The translations under genes and the position numbers were made by a program. Below are positions 52,927 to 62,615 of a DNA stretch of 64,000 nt, one piece after another. A model generated the notes under the pieces. That model saw nothing but the letters and a program-made list of their open reading frames with translations, did no database searches and had not been told where the DNA came from. The stretch is from contig NZ_UATM01000032.1 of NCBI RefSeq assembly GCF_900454685.1, forward strand, positions 124,001-188,000, given 5' to 3'. Position 1 is the stretch's first letter. Each line of letters opens with the position of its first letter. This DNA is from Peptoniphilus harei (GTDB taxonomy: Bacteria; Bacillota; Clostridia; Tissierellales; Peptoniphilaceae).

Positions 52927-54621
52927 TTAACGACCGCCACCGCCGCCTCCACCGAAGGATCCTCCTCCGCCTCCTACGGAAGTCGCTCCTCCAACTCCTG
53001 CGTTGGCAAAACCAGATCCACTTTGATAAGATTGGTTTAATTTTTTGGAGAAATTTCTCGTTGCTAATATGTGTGTATTGTAAAGTGCATAGTTATTGAC
53101 ATAAGCTGGATATGCCTTTGCTCCTTCTACAAACTCCTTGTCCAAGAAGAAGATTGATGAATAAATTAGATATTCTTCCCACTTTTCAAAGTCAACTTCT
53201 TCTGTAACTTGGTCAAGATTGTCTTTTAAATAATTTTTAAATTTAATTAGGTTTTCGTAGAGAACCTTGCCCTTTTCAGTAACTCTTAATTCCTTGCCAG
53301 TCCTTCTTGATCCTAGGAATTTCTTTTCATAAGTGTAGTCTTCAAGGTATCCTCCCTCTCTTAGATTTCTAATGGAAGAAGTTTCAAATTCTTCGTAATA
53401 ATTTTCCATTTCTTTTCTATGTTTTCTCACATATTTTTTGAAGCCTTTTGCTGTGATGTATTCCTCATCATTTTCTTCTTTGGCTGCAAAAATCATTTCA
53501 AATAATTCTTCTTCCATTGGTCCCATGTTTTCAGGACTTTTCAAAATTTTTATCTTGTTGTCGGCATAGCCCTTGCCCTCTTCTATAAATTCAATAGATC
53601 CTTCAAGGCTCCATTTCAAAATAAAGGCGTTGATATAATTGCCAACTAGGTCACTTGTAACAAGGTAGGCTTGACCTATGAAGTAATACAAGTCTTCCAT
53701 TGGTCCATCATAGGGTAGGTCCTTGTAGTACTCTCCCTTTAAGTCCTTAATTGTTGGAAGTTCTTTTTTATTTTGGATTTTTCTCTTGTTAAAGGATAGG
53801 CTTACAGCTCTTGCTACAAAATAAATTACTGCCGCTACTCCTGCAAAGACTCCTCCAAGTGCAGCTTTTTCTCCCCTAGACATAGGTTTTTGGTAGGCCT
53901 GACCTTCATTGTTTTCCCAGTCTGAACCCTTGGCTGCTATGTTGGCATAGTCATTAAAATTTTTGTCGATCTTGTAAGCAGTGTTGAAGTAGCCCTTTGG
54001 AAATTTTAGCATGACTGTTGCATAATCAACATAATCTGTTGATTTCATTTGGATTACGCCATCTACATTGTGAATTTCGCCCTCAAGACCAAAACCCCAC
54101 ATTTCTACATCTTTAAAGTCTTCAAAACCCCTGATGTTAATTTCGATATTCTCTGGCTTTGGGTCAAAGTTACCACCCACGAAATTAAAGAAAACCATGT
54201 CAGCATCATTTAGTCCCACAACAAGGGGATTTATTGTGTAGGACAAGTTGTAGGTGTTATCCTTAAATTCACTTATCCCCCAAGTGAGTTCAACTTGGCC
54301 CTCCTTGTCAATCCTTCCATAGTGGTAGGCCTTGTCCTCAAAGGACTGGTCAATATCCCAAGGATTTTTTTCTGTGAAGTCTCTTCCAAGGGCATTGACA
54401 GAAAAATTTTCAATCTTTATGCCTTGCAAGTTTTCGATCCTCTTGTATCTCTCTGTGTAATCTTTGTTGTCTTCATTTATTTGCCAAACTTCCTTTACCT
54501 TGGCAACTCCATCTTTATCTATGTCCGCATCAATTTTTATAGTTTTAAAATCTTCTGCAAATACAAGTACAGGTAGGAGGACAAATAAAATTGTGAGTTT
54601 AAATAAATTTTTTATTTTCAT
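52927..54621 (-). CDS. DUF2207 membrane protein with glycine-rich tail
   Basis: The 564-residue protein has a signal peptide (KLTILFVLLPVLVFA), an extracytoplasmic DUF2207 beta domain (about 20-240, with WQINEDNKDYTERYKRIENLQGIKI and LTWGISEFKDNTYNLSYTI), one span (residues 248-270), a cytosolic region with repeated winged-helix-like segments, and a C-terminal glycine/serine-rich tail (GGGGGSFGGGG). The family is widespread in Bacillota and its role is unknown. AAGGAG precedes the ATG. It is probably monocistronic. Confidence 0.85.
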   Translation of the reverse strand: MKIKNLFKLTILFVLLPVLVFAEDFKTIKIDADIDKDGVAKVKEVWQINEDNKDYTERYKRIENLQGIKIENFSVNALGRDFTEKNPWDIDQSFEDKAYHYGRIDKEGQVELTWGISEFKDNTYNLSYTINPLVVGLNDADMVFFNFVGGNFDPKPENIEINIRGFEDFKDVEMWGFGLEGEIHNVDGVIQMKSTDYVDYATVMLKFPKGYFNTAYKIDKNFNDYANIAAKGSDWENNEGQAYQKPMSRGEKAALGGVFAGVAAVIYFVARAVSLSFNKRKIQNKKELPTIKDLKGEYYKDLPYDGPMEDLYYFIGQAYLVTSDLVGNYINAFILKWSLEGSIEFIEEGKGYADNKIKILKSPENMGPMEEELFEMIFAAKEENDEEYITAKGFKKYVRKHRKEMENYYEEFETSSIRNLREGGYLEDYTYEKKFLGSRRTGKELRVTEKGKVLYENLIKFKNYLKDNLDQVTEEVDFEKWEEYLIYSSIFFLDKEFVEGAKAYPAYVNNYALYNTHILATRNFSKKLNQSYQSGSGFANAGVGGATSVGGGGGSFGGGGGGGR

Positions 54622-54933
54622 GTCACAGCTCCTTTATCTTTTCTAACTTTAGGATATAACTTTTCTTAGCAAACTTCAATTTTGCCTTTAATAAAATCTC
54701 TGTTACTAAATTCTAAGAATTATTTACCTTTATTCTTTCTTTACCCTAAAATGTTAATTTTTTATACATTAAGTTCTTTAAAAAGTTTTTTAAAATTTTT
54801 AATAATTATTTATATGATTTTAAAGAAAATTTTAATCTTTTAAATATATCCATCTTATTTATAAAATCTTTTACATTCAACTTCTCTTAATTTTTTATTT
54901 ATAACTGGTAAACAATTTTATAATAATTTTCAT
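54622..54933. other. AT-rich intergenic region without genes
   Basis: It should hold the leftward promoter of the DUF2207 gene, but I see no strong -35/-10 pair and no gene. Confidence 0.4.
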
Positions 54934-54967
54934 AAAAAAAAAAGAAGCTACCAAAGAGGTAACTTCT
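54934..54967 (-). terminator. terminator of the histidine-degradation operon
   Basis: AGAAGCTACC (54943-54952) pairs with GGTAACTTCT (54958-54967), one mismatch; a long T run follows on the minus strand. Confidence 0.88.
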
Positions 54968-54973
54968 AAAAAT

Positions 54974-56317
54974 TTATAATTCTTTAAGATATTTCTTTAA
55001 TAATTTGTATGAAGCTTCTTCATCAACAGTAGAAATTAGTCCAGCTGATGACAGGATATAATCCTTATCTAAATAACACTTTACGTCCCTGTTAATTAGA
55101 TATTTCTCATCTAAGTCCCTAATGGCTGATAGGATCTTCTTTGGATCATCAGAGTTGATGAGTGATCCTCCAGTTCCAATAAACATCTCTGCCGGTCTCA
55201 AATCTTTTCCATACTGTTCATAAATGGTTCTAGTAGGTGTCTTAATTTTTTTTATGTGGCCAACGTGTCTCATAAGTGTAGTATGAGTTGCTATATAACA
55301 CAAGGCATTGTCAAAGAAGAGGTCCTCTTCATTGTCTGGAATGTAGTTAGTATGGTTAAAGCGAAATTCAGTTTTTTCCTTCGCATCTTTTATTCCAAAC
55401 TTTAGGAAGGGTTCATCGCCAACTGACTCATAAAGAGCAGTAGCAGAATACCTCATACCCATATCGCCTTCCACAGTTCTCTTTTCATAGGGCTCATCAA
55501 TAGGAGGTGAGATGACATTTTCTTCTCCATAATAAGTTTTCCCTATGGAATGGATGTCCGTAGTTGCCCCGCCAATGTCTACAGATAATATAACCTTATC
55601 CAAGTGTTTGGCATAGACAGACATGGCCTTTTGAACTGCAGCTGGAGTTGGCAAGAGTATTTCAAAATCTTGGCTTAGTAAATCAATCCCCTTGGCATGG
55701 GCAATTGTCTTAATAAAAAGATCTCCAATTGTCTTTCTAAGAGGCCTGTAATTTATTGTGTTTGTCGTTGGCATTACATTTTCAGTGAAGTCACAAGGGA
55801 CATCAGCCTTGTTAAAGATGTCCCTTATTTCTTCATGAGTATCAATGTTTCCTGCCACAACTACAGGTGTCTTAACAGAACCCTTTGCAAGTTTCTTTGC
55901 ATTGTAGATTATGTTGTCCCTGTTGCCGTGGTCAGTTCCACCACATAAGACTATGATATCGGCGCCAGCAGATTTTATTTCTTCCACTTGCTCATCCTTG
56001 AGTTCGTAGGAATAAACATCTAAAATCCTAGCACCACTTGATAATGACGCAAGTCTTGCAGCGTCAGTAGTGAGGCTTTTTGAAAAACCAATAGCTATAA
56101 CCTTTAGTCCTCCTGATGCTGAAGAGCAACCTAAAATTTTATCATATTTAACATCAGAGATTTCCCTTAGCTTTTTGTAAGCCTTGTTAAAGCCCTCTCT
56201 AACGTCAGTCTCCACAGTAGTATAACTTGAAGCACCTGCCAAAATTACATTTTTACTTGTATCCACTAAATGCAACTTTGTATAAGTTGATCCAACATCG
56301 ACTAAAAGATAAATCAT
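54974..56317 (-). CDS. glmL: GlmL/MutL-family ATPase (mutase-associated)
   Basis: The 447-residue protein has the ASKHA ATPase fold: VDVGSTYTKLHLVD (phosphate 1), VDIGGATTDIHSIG (phosphate 2) and a late GTGGSLINSD (adenosine). This is the MutL/GlmL family that accompanies B12-dependent glutamate mutase (and relatives), probably as a reactivating or chaperone factor. No glmS or glmE gene is in the window. ATG overlaps the fchA stop by 4 bp, tying it to the operon that yields glutamate from histidine. Confidence 0.9.
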   Translation of the reverse strand: MIYLLVDVGSTYTKLHLVDTSKNVILAGASSYTTVETDVREGFNKAYKKLREISDVKYDKILGCSSASGGLKVIAIGFSKSLTTDAARLASLSSGARILDVYSYELKDEQVEEIKSAGADIIVLCGGTDHGNRDNIIYNAKKLAKGSVKTPVVVAGNIDTHEEIRDIFNKADVPCDFTENVMPTTNTINYRPLRKTIGDLFIKTIAHAKGIDLLSQDFEILLPTPAAVQKAMSVYAKHLDKVILSVDIGGATTDIHSIGKTYYGEENVISPPIDEPYEKRTVEGDMGMRYSATALYESVGDEPFLKFGIKDAKEKTEFRFNHTNYIPDNEEDLFFDNALCYIATHTTLMRHVGHIKKIKTPTRTIYEQYGKDLRPAEMFIGTGGSLINSDDPKKILSAIRDLDEKYLINRDVKCYLDKDYILSSAGLISTVDEEASYKLLKKYLKEL

Positions 56318-56940
56318 GCTAATTTTTCATCTACCACTTTCATAATTTCTGCGTGATTCTTTTCAACAATCTTTCTTGTAGCATCCATTTTTTCTTCAAG
56401 TTCGTGTCTGTAATCTTGATCCTTAAGTGAGTTAAGGTTGATGATTACATTTAAGAATGCTCCGTGAACTGCAGCTTCAATGTTTAATAGAGCTACTGCT
56501 ACGTCAGTGATTGCATTAGAGTTACCTTTTTCAGCAAGTTCTCTTGCATAGTCATATAATTCAGTAACTTTCATTCCAAGTCCAAGAGGTACTTCAATTG
56601 CATTTCTGTATCCTTCTTGAATTTTTTCTGATCTTGCAGCCTTTTCTTCTTCAGTTTCCTTTGGAAGTTTCATAGCGTCCATAACTCCGTTGAAAGAGTT
56701 TGCGTCTTTGTCGATTCCATCAACAAATTCGTCCTTGTATTTTACAAGTTCAGCTTGAATTTCTTCCATTCTGTCAGAAACGTCCATATATTTTTTCTTG
56801 CCAACAGTTAAACCTGCAACCATTGCAAGTAGTGAAGCTGCCATTGATGCGTTTAGTGCAGCAATAGATCCACCACCAGGTGCTGGTGAATCTGAAGCAG
56901 TTTCGTCTGCGAATTCTACTATATTTAAATCTTTAAGCAT
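56314..56940 (-). CDS. fchA: formiminotetrahydrofolate cyclodeaminase
   Basis: The 208-residue helical enzyme converts 5-formimino-THF to methenyl-THF and ammonia. It has the typical FADETASDSPAPGGGSIAALNASMAASLLAMVAGLTVGKKKY, seen here in several adjoining motifs, and SNAITDVAVALLNIEAAVHGAFLNVIINL. It comes directly after fhs and takes the product of FtcD. Confidence 0.95.
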   Translation of the reverse strand: MLKDLNIVEFADETASDSPAPGGGSIAALNASMAASLLAMVAGLTVGKKKYMDVSDRMEEIQAELVKYKDEFVDGIDKDANSFNGVMDAMKLPKETEEEKAARSEKIQEGYRNAIEVPLGLGMKVTELYDYARELAEKGNSNAITDVAVALLNIEAAVHGAFLNVIINLNSLKDQDYRHELEEKMDATRKIVEKNHAEIMKVVDEKLA

Positions 56941-56955
56941 TTTTCCTCCTGTGAA

Positions 56956-58635
56956 TTAGAATAATCCTGTGATAACGCCGTCGTTATCAATATCCATCTT
57001 GTTAGCAGCTGGTACTTTTGGAAGTCCTGGCATAACCATGATGTTAGATGTTTGAACAACTATGAAGCCTGCTCCTGCAGAAACTCTTACATCTTGAATT
57101 TCAATATCAAAGTCTGTAGGTGCTCCAACTATATTCTTATCATCAGTGAATGAGAATTGTGTCTTAGCAATACAGATAGGAAGTTTGTCAAGACCCATTT
57201 CTTCAAGTTTCTTAACTTGTTTTTTAGCAGCTGTTGTAAAGTTAGCTTGTCTACCTCTGTAGATTTCTTTAACAATTGTGTTTACTTTATCAACAATGCT
57301 GTCATTTTCATCATAAAGTGGCTTGAAGTTAGTTTTTTCTTCATCAATAAGTTCAACAACTTTATGTGCAAGATCTTCAGCACCTTCGCCACCCTTAGCG
57401 AAACATTCACAAAGTGAAATCTTAACTCCTAATTCAGCACAAAGTTCTTCTAATTTTGCAATTTCTCCTTCAGTATCGTCTGCAAATCTGTTAATTGCAA
57501 CAATTGCTGGAACTCCAAATTTTCTAACATTTTCAACGTGACGTCTTAAGTTAGCAAACCCTTTTTCAAGAGCTTCGATATTTTCAGCTTTTAATTCTTT
57601 TTTATCTACTCCACCGTGCATCTTAAGAGCTCTAATTGTAGCAACAATTACAACTGCATCTGGAGCAAGACCAGCTTTTCTACATTTAATGTCCATGAAT
57701 TTTTCAGCACCTAAGTCAGCACCGAATCCAGCTTCTGTAACTGCATAATCACTTGTAGCAAGTGCAAGTTTAGTAGCTAGGATTGAGTTACATCCATGAG
57801 CAATGTTAGCGAAAGGTCCACCGTGAATAAATGCTGGTGTATTTTCAAGAGTTTGTACCATATTTGGTTTTAATGCATCTTTAAGAAGCATTGCTACTGC
57901 ACCTTGGATTTCAAGATCAGCAACTGTTACTGGATTACCATCAAGATTATATCCTATAACCATCTTAGCTATTCTGTTCTTTAAGTCTTCGATGCTTTCT
58001 GCTAGACAAAGAACTGCCATGATTTCAGAAGCTACTGTTATCATGAAGTGGTCTTCTCTTGGGAATCCATCAGCTTTTTTACCAAGAGAAATAACAACAT
58101 TTCTAAGAGATCTGTCGTTCATGTCGATAACTCTCTTCCAAGTGATTTGTCTAGAGTCAATTCTTAAAGCATTTCCTTGGTGGATGTGGTTATCAATACA
58201 AGCTGAAATAAGATTATTTGCAGCTGTCATTGCGTGAAGGTCTCCTGTGAAGTGAAGGTTAATATCTTCCATAGGAACTACTTGTGAGTATCCACCACCT
58301 GCAGCTCCACCCTTAACACCAAATACTGGTCCAAGAGATGGTTCACGAAGTGCTACGGCAGATTTCTTTCCAATTCTATTAAGACCTTGAGTAAGACCAA
58401 TAGAAACTGTTGACTTACCTTCACCTGCTGGTGTTGGAGAAATAGCAGAAACAAGAATTAATTTACCATTTTCATTGTTTTCTTCAATTCTCTTAATTGC
58501 ATCCCAAGAAATCTTAGTTTTATATTTACCATATTGTTCAAGATCGTCTTTTTCAAATCCTATTTTTGCAGCTACCTCTTCAATAGGTAACATTGTAGCT
58601 TCGTCAGCTATTTGTATATCTGTTTTAAATCCCAT
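56956..58635 (-). CDS. fhs: formate-tetrahydrofolate ligase
   Basis: The 559-residue enzyme has the ATP loop [39 protein letters not shown], and [20 protein letters not shown], all strongly conserved. In this operon it probably runs towards formate and ATP, using formyl-THF derived from the formimino group. Fhs starts 9 bp after the ftcD stop. Confidence 0.97.
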   Translation of the reverse strand: MGFKTDIQIADEATMLPIEEVAAKIGFEKDDLEQYGKYKTKISWDAIKRIEENNENGKLILVSAISPTPAGEGKSTVSIGLTQGLNRIGKKSAVALREPSLGPVFGVKGGAAGGGYSQVVPMEDINLHFTGDLHAMTAANNLISACIDNHIHQGNALRIDSRQITWKRVIDMNDRSLRNVVISLGKKADGFPREDHFMITVASEIMAVLCLAESIEDLKNRIAKMVIGYNLDGNPVTVADLEIQGAVAMLLKDALKPNMVQTLENTPAFIHGGPFANIAHGCNSILATKLALATSDYAVTEAGFGADLGAEKFMDIKCRKAGLAPDAVVIVATIRALKMHGGVDKKELKAENIEALEKGFANLRRHVENVRKFGVPAIVAINRFADDTEGEIAKLEELCAELGVKISLCECFAKGGEGAEDLAHKVVELIDEEKTNFKPLYDENDSIVDKVNTIVKEIYRGRQANFTTAAKKQVKKLEEMGLDKLPICIAKTQFSFTDDKNIVGAPTDFDIEIQDVRVSAGAGFIVVQTSNIMVMPGLPKVPAANKMDIDNDGVITGLF

Positions 58636-58644
58636 GTTATTTTA

Positions 58645-59538
58645 TTACTCCTCAATTAAAAGTGTTTCTAGAACTTGTTCTGGTTTAAAGTCTTCAATTT
58701 GCATGTAGTAAGCTGCTGAATCAACAAGAGCTTGTAGTGGAAGAAGTCCAATAAGTTCTGTGTTTACAACACTTACTCCGTATCTCTTAGCTTCAGATCT
58801 AATCATTTCAAGTGCTTGGTAAATTGCAGTTTTTTCGAAGTTAACAAGGTTCATTGATACTTGAACTTGGCCTTTTTCTTCTAGAGCAAGTCCAATACCT
58901 TTAACGAATCTTAGTCCTCCACCAATGTGACGAACTTTTTTAGCAATTGCTTGAGCAACTTCTAATCTGTCAGTATTTAAGTTTACGTTAAATGCAATTA
59001 GGTGGAATCTTGCAGCAACACCTGTAACACCTGATTTAGCGTTCATTTCTTGTGGACCAAAGTCAGGTTTCCATTCTTCTTCCTTAATTTTGTCGAAGAA
59101 TGCTTCGTATTGTCCCTTTCTAACCTTAGCAAGGTTCTTTCTTTCAGGAGTAGTTGCAGCATCTTCATATAGGTAAACAGGAATTCCCATTTCTCCTATA
59201 GCTTTACCAACTTTATTAGCGTATCCAACACAATCTTCAGTTGTAACTTCTGTTACTGGAACAAAAGGTATAACGTCAACTGCTCCCATTCTTGGGTGAG
59301 CTCCTTCGTGTTTAGACATATCGATAATTTCAGAAGCAACCTTTACAGATTCAAGTACTGCATCGATAACAGCTTCTGGTTCACCAATTACTTCAACAAC
59401 AAGTCTGTTGTGGTCAGCATCTGGTTGGTAGTCGATTAATTTAACATTTTCTTTTGCTCTAAAACATTCAGTGATTTTTTCAACTTTCTCAAGGTCTCTA
59501 CCTTCAGAATAGTTTGGAATACACATTACTCTTTTCAA
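58645..59538 (-). CDS. ftcD: glutamate formimidoyltransferase
   Basis: The 297-residue transferase moves the formimino group from N-formiminoglutamate to THF, leaving glutamate. Marks are VMCIPNYSEGRDLEKVE at the N-terminus, SKHEGAHPRMGAVDVIPFVPV and HIGGGLRFVKGIGLALEE. It is the stand-alone transferase without the cyclodeaminase domain, which is encoded separately by fchA. AGGAGG precedes the ATG; a TATAAT-like stretch in the gap after hutH could be a second promoter. Confidence 0.96.
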   Translation of the reverse strand: MKRVMCIPNYSEGRDLEKVEKITECFRAKENVKLIDYQPDADHNRLVVEVIGEPEAVIDAVLESVKVASEIIDMSKHEGAHPRMGAVDVIPFVPVTEVTTEDCVGYANKVGKAIGEMGIPVYLYEDAATTPERKNLAKVRKGQYEAFFDKIKEEEWKPDFGPQEMNAKSGVTGVAARFHLIAFNVNLNTDRLEVAQAIAKKVRHIGGGLRFVKGIGLALEEKGQVQVSMNLVNFEKTAIYQALEMIRSEAKRYGVSVVNTELIGLLPLQALVDSAAYYMQIEDFKPEQVLETLLIEE

Positions 59539-59613
59539 TTAATTTTCCTCCTAAATATAGATTACTTATAGCTTTTTCTTTCCTTTTATATTATATATGA
59601 TTTTTCCTTATTA

Positions 59614-61152
59614 TTAAAGTTCTACAACTTTTTCTACTTCTTCAAGAAGTTTTCCAGTGTTAATAAGTTCTTGAGCTTTTTCAAGTTCTTCGTAGATTTC
59701 GATTGTCTTATCTTCTTCTATTACTGCAACTTGTTTTCTAATTACTTCGTGAGCAACTTTTGTTCCCTTACCAAGTTCAAACTTGTTGTCTTCCATTTCC
59801 ATTCTGAAGTCAAGTGCTTGAGCAGCTATCATAAGTTCAGTAGTTAGGATTCTAGCTGTGTTCTTAACAACTTCTCTTGCTTTTCTTGATGCCCAGTTAC
59901 CCATAGAAACGAAGTCTTCTTGGTTTTCACAAGATGTTATTGAGTCAACACTTGCTGGGTGAGATAAAGTTTTGTTTTCTGATGCTAAAGCAGCTGCTGC
60001 ATATTGAGTGATCATGAAACCAGAGTTTAGACCAGGGTGTTTAACTAAGAATGAAGGCATTCCAGAAAGTGTAGTGTTAACCATTCTTTCAATTCTTCTT
60101 TCAGAAACGTTACCTAGTTCAGAAACTGCAATTGCTAAGAAATCAAATGGTTGTGCCATTAATTCTCCGTGGAAGTTACCACCAGAAATTACCTTACCAT
60201 CGTGAGTGATGATTGGGTTATCAGTTGCAGAGTTAAGTTCGATTTCAACTTTTTCTTTAACATATTCAAGAGTGTCTTTAGAAGCACCGTGAATTTGTGG
60301 CATACATCTAAATGTGTAAGCATCTTGTACTCTAAGTTCAGCTGTGTGAGTTACATAAGTTGAACCTTCAAGAATATTTCTTAAGTTTTCAGCAGTCTTA
60401 AGTGATCCTGCGTGTGGTCTAATTGTGTGAAGTTCTTCCCAGAATGCGTCGATGATTCCTCTAGCAGATTCTGTAGCCATAGCTCCTGCGATATCAGCAA
60501 TCTTAGAAAGTTTAAGTGCATCGTAAGTTGCAAGTGCTCCAGTTGCTGTAAGAACTGTTGTACCGTTAATAAGTGCAAGTCCTTCTTTAGCTGCAAGTGC
60601 AATTGGTTTTAAGCCAGCTTTTTCCATAGCTTCTTTACCTTGAAGAAGTTCGCCTTCGTAGTAAGCTTTTCCAAGTCCAAGCATTGGAAGAACCATGTGT
60701 GCAAGTGGTGCTAAGTCACCAGAAGCTCCAAGAGATCCTTTTTCAGGAATAAATGGAACTACATTTCTATTTAACATTTCAAGAAGTAATTCAATAGTAG
60801 ATAGTCTAATACCAGAAACACCCTTTAATAGAGAGTTGATTCTAATAAGCATAACTGCTCTTACTTCATCTTCAGGAAGTGGGTTACCAAATCCAGCAGC
60901 GTGAGTTCTAATAATATTTTCTTGAAGTTGAGCTGAATCTTCTTTAGAGATACTTACTCTTGATAGAGAACCAAAACCTGTATTGATTCCGTAAACAACT
61001 CTTTCTTCTTCAACGATTTCTTCTACATATTCTCTTGATTTGTTTACATCAGCGATTGCTTTGTCATCAATTTCTACTTTTACGTGGTCTCTAGATACAG
61101 CTACTAATTGTTCAAGATCTAGATCGTTACCTGTTAATACTACTTTGTTCAT
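59614..61152 (-). CDS. hutH: histidine ammonia-lyase
   Basis: The 512-residue lyase turns histidine to urocanate and ammonia. The MIO cofactor triad Ala-Ser-Gly is in GSLGASGDLAPLAHM, with NPIITHDGKVISGGNFHGE and SCENQEDFVSMG further on. Urocanase (hutU) and imidazolonepropionase (hutI) are not in this window, so the pathway is completed elsewhere. First gene of the operon, with a strong promoter and a near-palindrome upstream. Confidence 0.97.
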   Translation of the reverse strand: MNKVVLTGNDLDLEQLVAVSRDHVKVEIDDKAIADVNKSREYVEEIVEEERVVYGINTGFGSLSRVSISKEDSAQLQENIIRTHAAGFGNPLPEDEVRAVMLIRINSLLKGVSGIRLSTIELLLEMLNRNVVPFIPEKGSLGASGDLAPLAHMVLPMLGLGKAYYEGELLQGKEAMEKAGLKPIALAAKEGLALINGTTVLTATGALATYDALKLSKIADIAGAMATESARGIIDAFWEELHTIRPHAGSLKTAENLRNILEGSTYVTHTAELRVQDAYTFRCMPQIHGASKDTLEYVKEKVEIELNSATDNPIITHDGKVISGGNFHGELMAQPFDFLAIAVSELGNVSERRIERMVNTTLSGMPSFLVKHPGLNSGFMITQYAAAALASENKTLSHPASVDSITSCENQEDFVSMGNWASRKAREVVKNTARILTTELMIAAQALDFRMEMEDNKFELGKGTKVAHEVIRKQVAVIEEDKTIEIYEELEKAQELINTGKLLEEVEKVVEL

Positions 61153-61265
61153 AATTGTACTCCCTTTCTTTTAATACATTGCATCTTACTTACTAATTCA
61201 AAAGAAATATTAAAGATGAAATATCAAATCATCTTTTGAAAAAGTAGTTGCCAAAATTTCTACAC

Positions 61266-61286
61266 TTGCATGGAAAGTCCTTGCAA
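61266..61286 (-). promoter_or_regulatory. near-palindromic candidate operator before hutH
   Basis: Arms TTGCA.GGA (61266-61274) and TCC.TGCAA (61278-61286) form a 21-bp dyad starting about 10 nt after the expected transcription start. It may bind a histidine-responsive regulator or fold in the mRNA. Confidence 0.45.
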
Positions 61287-61301
61287 ATGTTTTCTAACTA
61301 G

Positions 61302-61330
61302 ATTTTATTCTAAATATAAATCATTGTCAA
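61302..61330 (-). promoter_or_regulatory. promoter of the hutH operon
   Basis: On the minus strand TTGACA (61330-61325), 17 bp, TAAAAT (61307-61302). The leader is about 140 nt. From 61331 to 61538 the sequence is AT-rich with no gene seen. Confidence 0.8.
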
Positions 61331-61538
61331 TAATTTTGGAGAAAATAAAACTCTATCGACATAAAAAATACAATATTTTAATACGTTTTCTTGATAATCT
61401 ATTTCTTAGATTGCACGATGTTATGTAATTTATTATCTTTTTTAAATTTTCCTTAATTTATTTAATACTTTTGTGAAAAAACTTTAAATTAAATTAATTA
61501 TTAGTTTTAATCTATGAATTTCTAGAAGTTTATAAAAT

Positions 61539-61566
61539 AAAAAATGACTTAGTCTCCTAAGTCATT
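61539..61566 (-). terminator. terminator after the 69-residue membrane protein gene
   Basis: AATGACTTAG (61543-61552) pairs perfectly with CTAAGTCATT (61557-61566); T run on the minus strand. Confidence 0.85.
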
Positions 61567-61574
61567 AATATTCC

Positions 61575-61784
61575 TTAATCTTTTTTTATTAATCCAAAGA
61601 CTATTAGCCCCACTGAAAGAATAAAGGCAATCACTAGTGTGAAGTCATCTTTAAGGTAATTAATTAAATTGTTTTGATAAGACGATGTCATCTTCAAATC
61701 AAAAAGTGGCATAAAGTGTAAAAATATTATTAATAAAACTGTCAATACTACGCCTGTAATTATGTATTTATCCCTAGCTTTCAT
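61575..61784 (-). CDS. small two-span membrane protein
   Basis: A 69-residue protein with two hydrophobic segments (YIITGVVLTVLLIIFLHFM and FTLVIAFILSVGLIVFGLI) and a lysine-rich end. I do not recognise it. GGAGAAAATAA precedes the ATG and a terminator follows its stop. Confidence 0.55.
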   Translation of the reverse strand: MKARDKYIITGVVLTVLLIIFLHFMPLFDLKMTSSYQNNLINYLKDDFTLVIAFILSVGLIVFGLIKKD

Positions 61785-61854
61785 TTATTTTCTCCTTTTT
61801 TGTTATTAAATATCCTCCCACAACTTTCTTAGCATTTCCCTCTGATATTTCTCT

Positions 61855-62460
61855 TCAATTTTTATGTATTTCAAAGTCATAGTGATTTATCTCAGGGAAA
61901 AGACTCAGGCTTGCAAAAGTTTTTCTTTCTACTTTTATATCAAGATCCAAGTCAATTTTATTTTCTTTCTCCACATCGAAGCCCAGGGCATTGGAAATTA
62001 TTTTTGAATCAAGGTGGATGTCTGCCATATAATCATTTTTTAGAATCCTTTCTCCAATTTTAATTTCAGTTTCTTCTTCCTTTCTATTGTCACATATTGA
62101 CTCATAAACATCTGGCCCACTAAATTCTATTGCGCCTCTAACTTCTGAAATATTTTCAATTGTATAGCCTTCTTTATTCTTAACTCCTTCTTCGATATAA
62201 TCATCCTTATCAAGTAGTCTTATGTGTTTTATATCTGCAATTTCATAGCCAAGACTCTCTTCCATTTGTTTCTTTTTATCACTTGGCACTTCTAAAATTT
62301 CAAAATTTTTATTGCCCTTGTCTTCATTTAAATTTAGTTCTTCTTGCTTATGAACTTTTGAGCCTTCAGTATAGGACTTGTAGGCAGTCCTTCCAAGAAA
62401 GACTAGGCTTAAAAATATAAGTGCAAAGAGAATTATTAAGTTTTTCATCAAGCACTTCAT
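61855..62460 (-). CDS. secreted or membrane-anchored protein of unknown function
   Basis: The 201-residue protein has one N-terminal hydrophobic segment (NLIILFALIFLSLVFLG) that could be an uncleaved anchor or signal, then a charged, mostly beta-like extracytoplasmic part. No family is recognised. AAGGAGGG lies six bases before ATG 62460. It is separated from both neighbours by gaps with terminators. Confidence 0.6.
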   Translation of the reverse strand: MKCLMKNLIILFALIFLSLVFLGRTAYKSYTEGSKVHKQEELNLNEDKGNKNFEILEVPSDKKKQMEESLGYEIADIKHIRLLDKDDYIEEGVKNKEGYTIENISEVRGAIEFSGPDVYESICDNRKEEETEIKIGERILKNDYMADIHLDSKIISNALGFDVEKENKIDLDLDIKVERKTFASLSLFPEINHYDFEIHKN

Positions 62461-62563
62461 TGTAGTCCCTCCTTAAAATAATTATATCATCACAAAACAA
62501 TTTAAAATTAAAAATTTTCTATAACTTAAAAATTATTAGCACATCAAAGATAAAAATTCCAAT

Positions 62564-62595
62564 AAAAAATGACCTAGTCTTAGCTAAGTCATTTT
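62564..62595 (-). terminator. terminator of the amino-acid ABC transporter operon
   Basis: AAAATGACCTAG pairs with CTAAGTCATTTT (one mismatch), T run on the minus strand. Its sequence resembles the terminator at 61539-61566. Confidence 0.8.
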
Positions 62596-62615
62596 GATTA
62601 AAATTTATTAATTTA

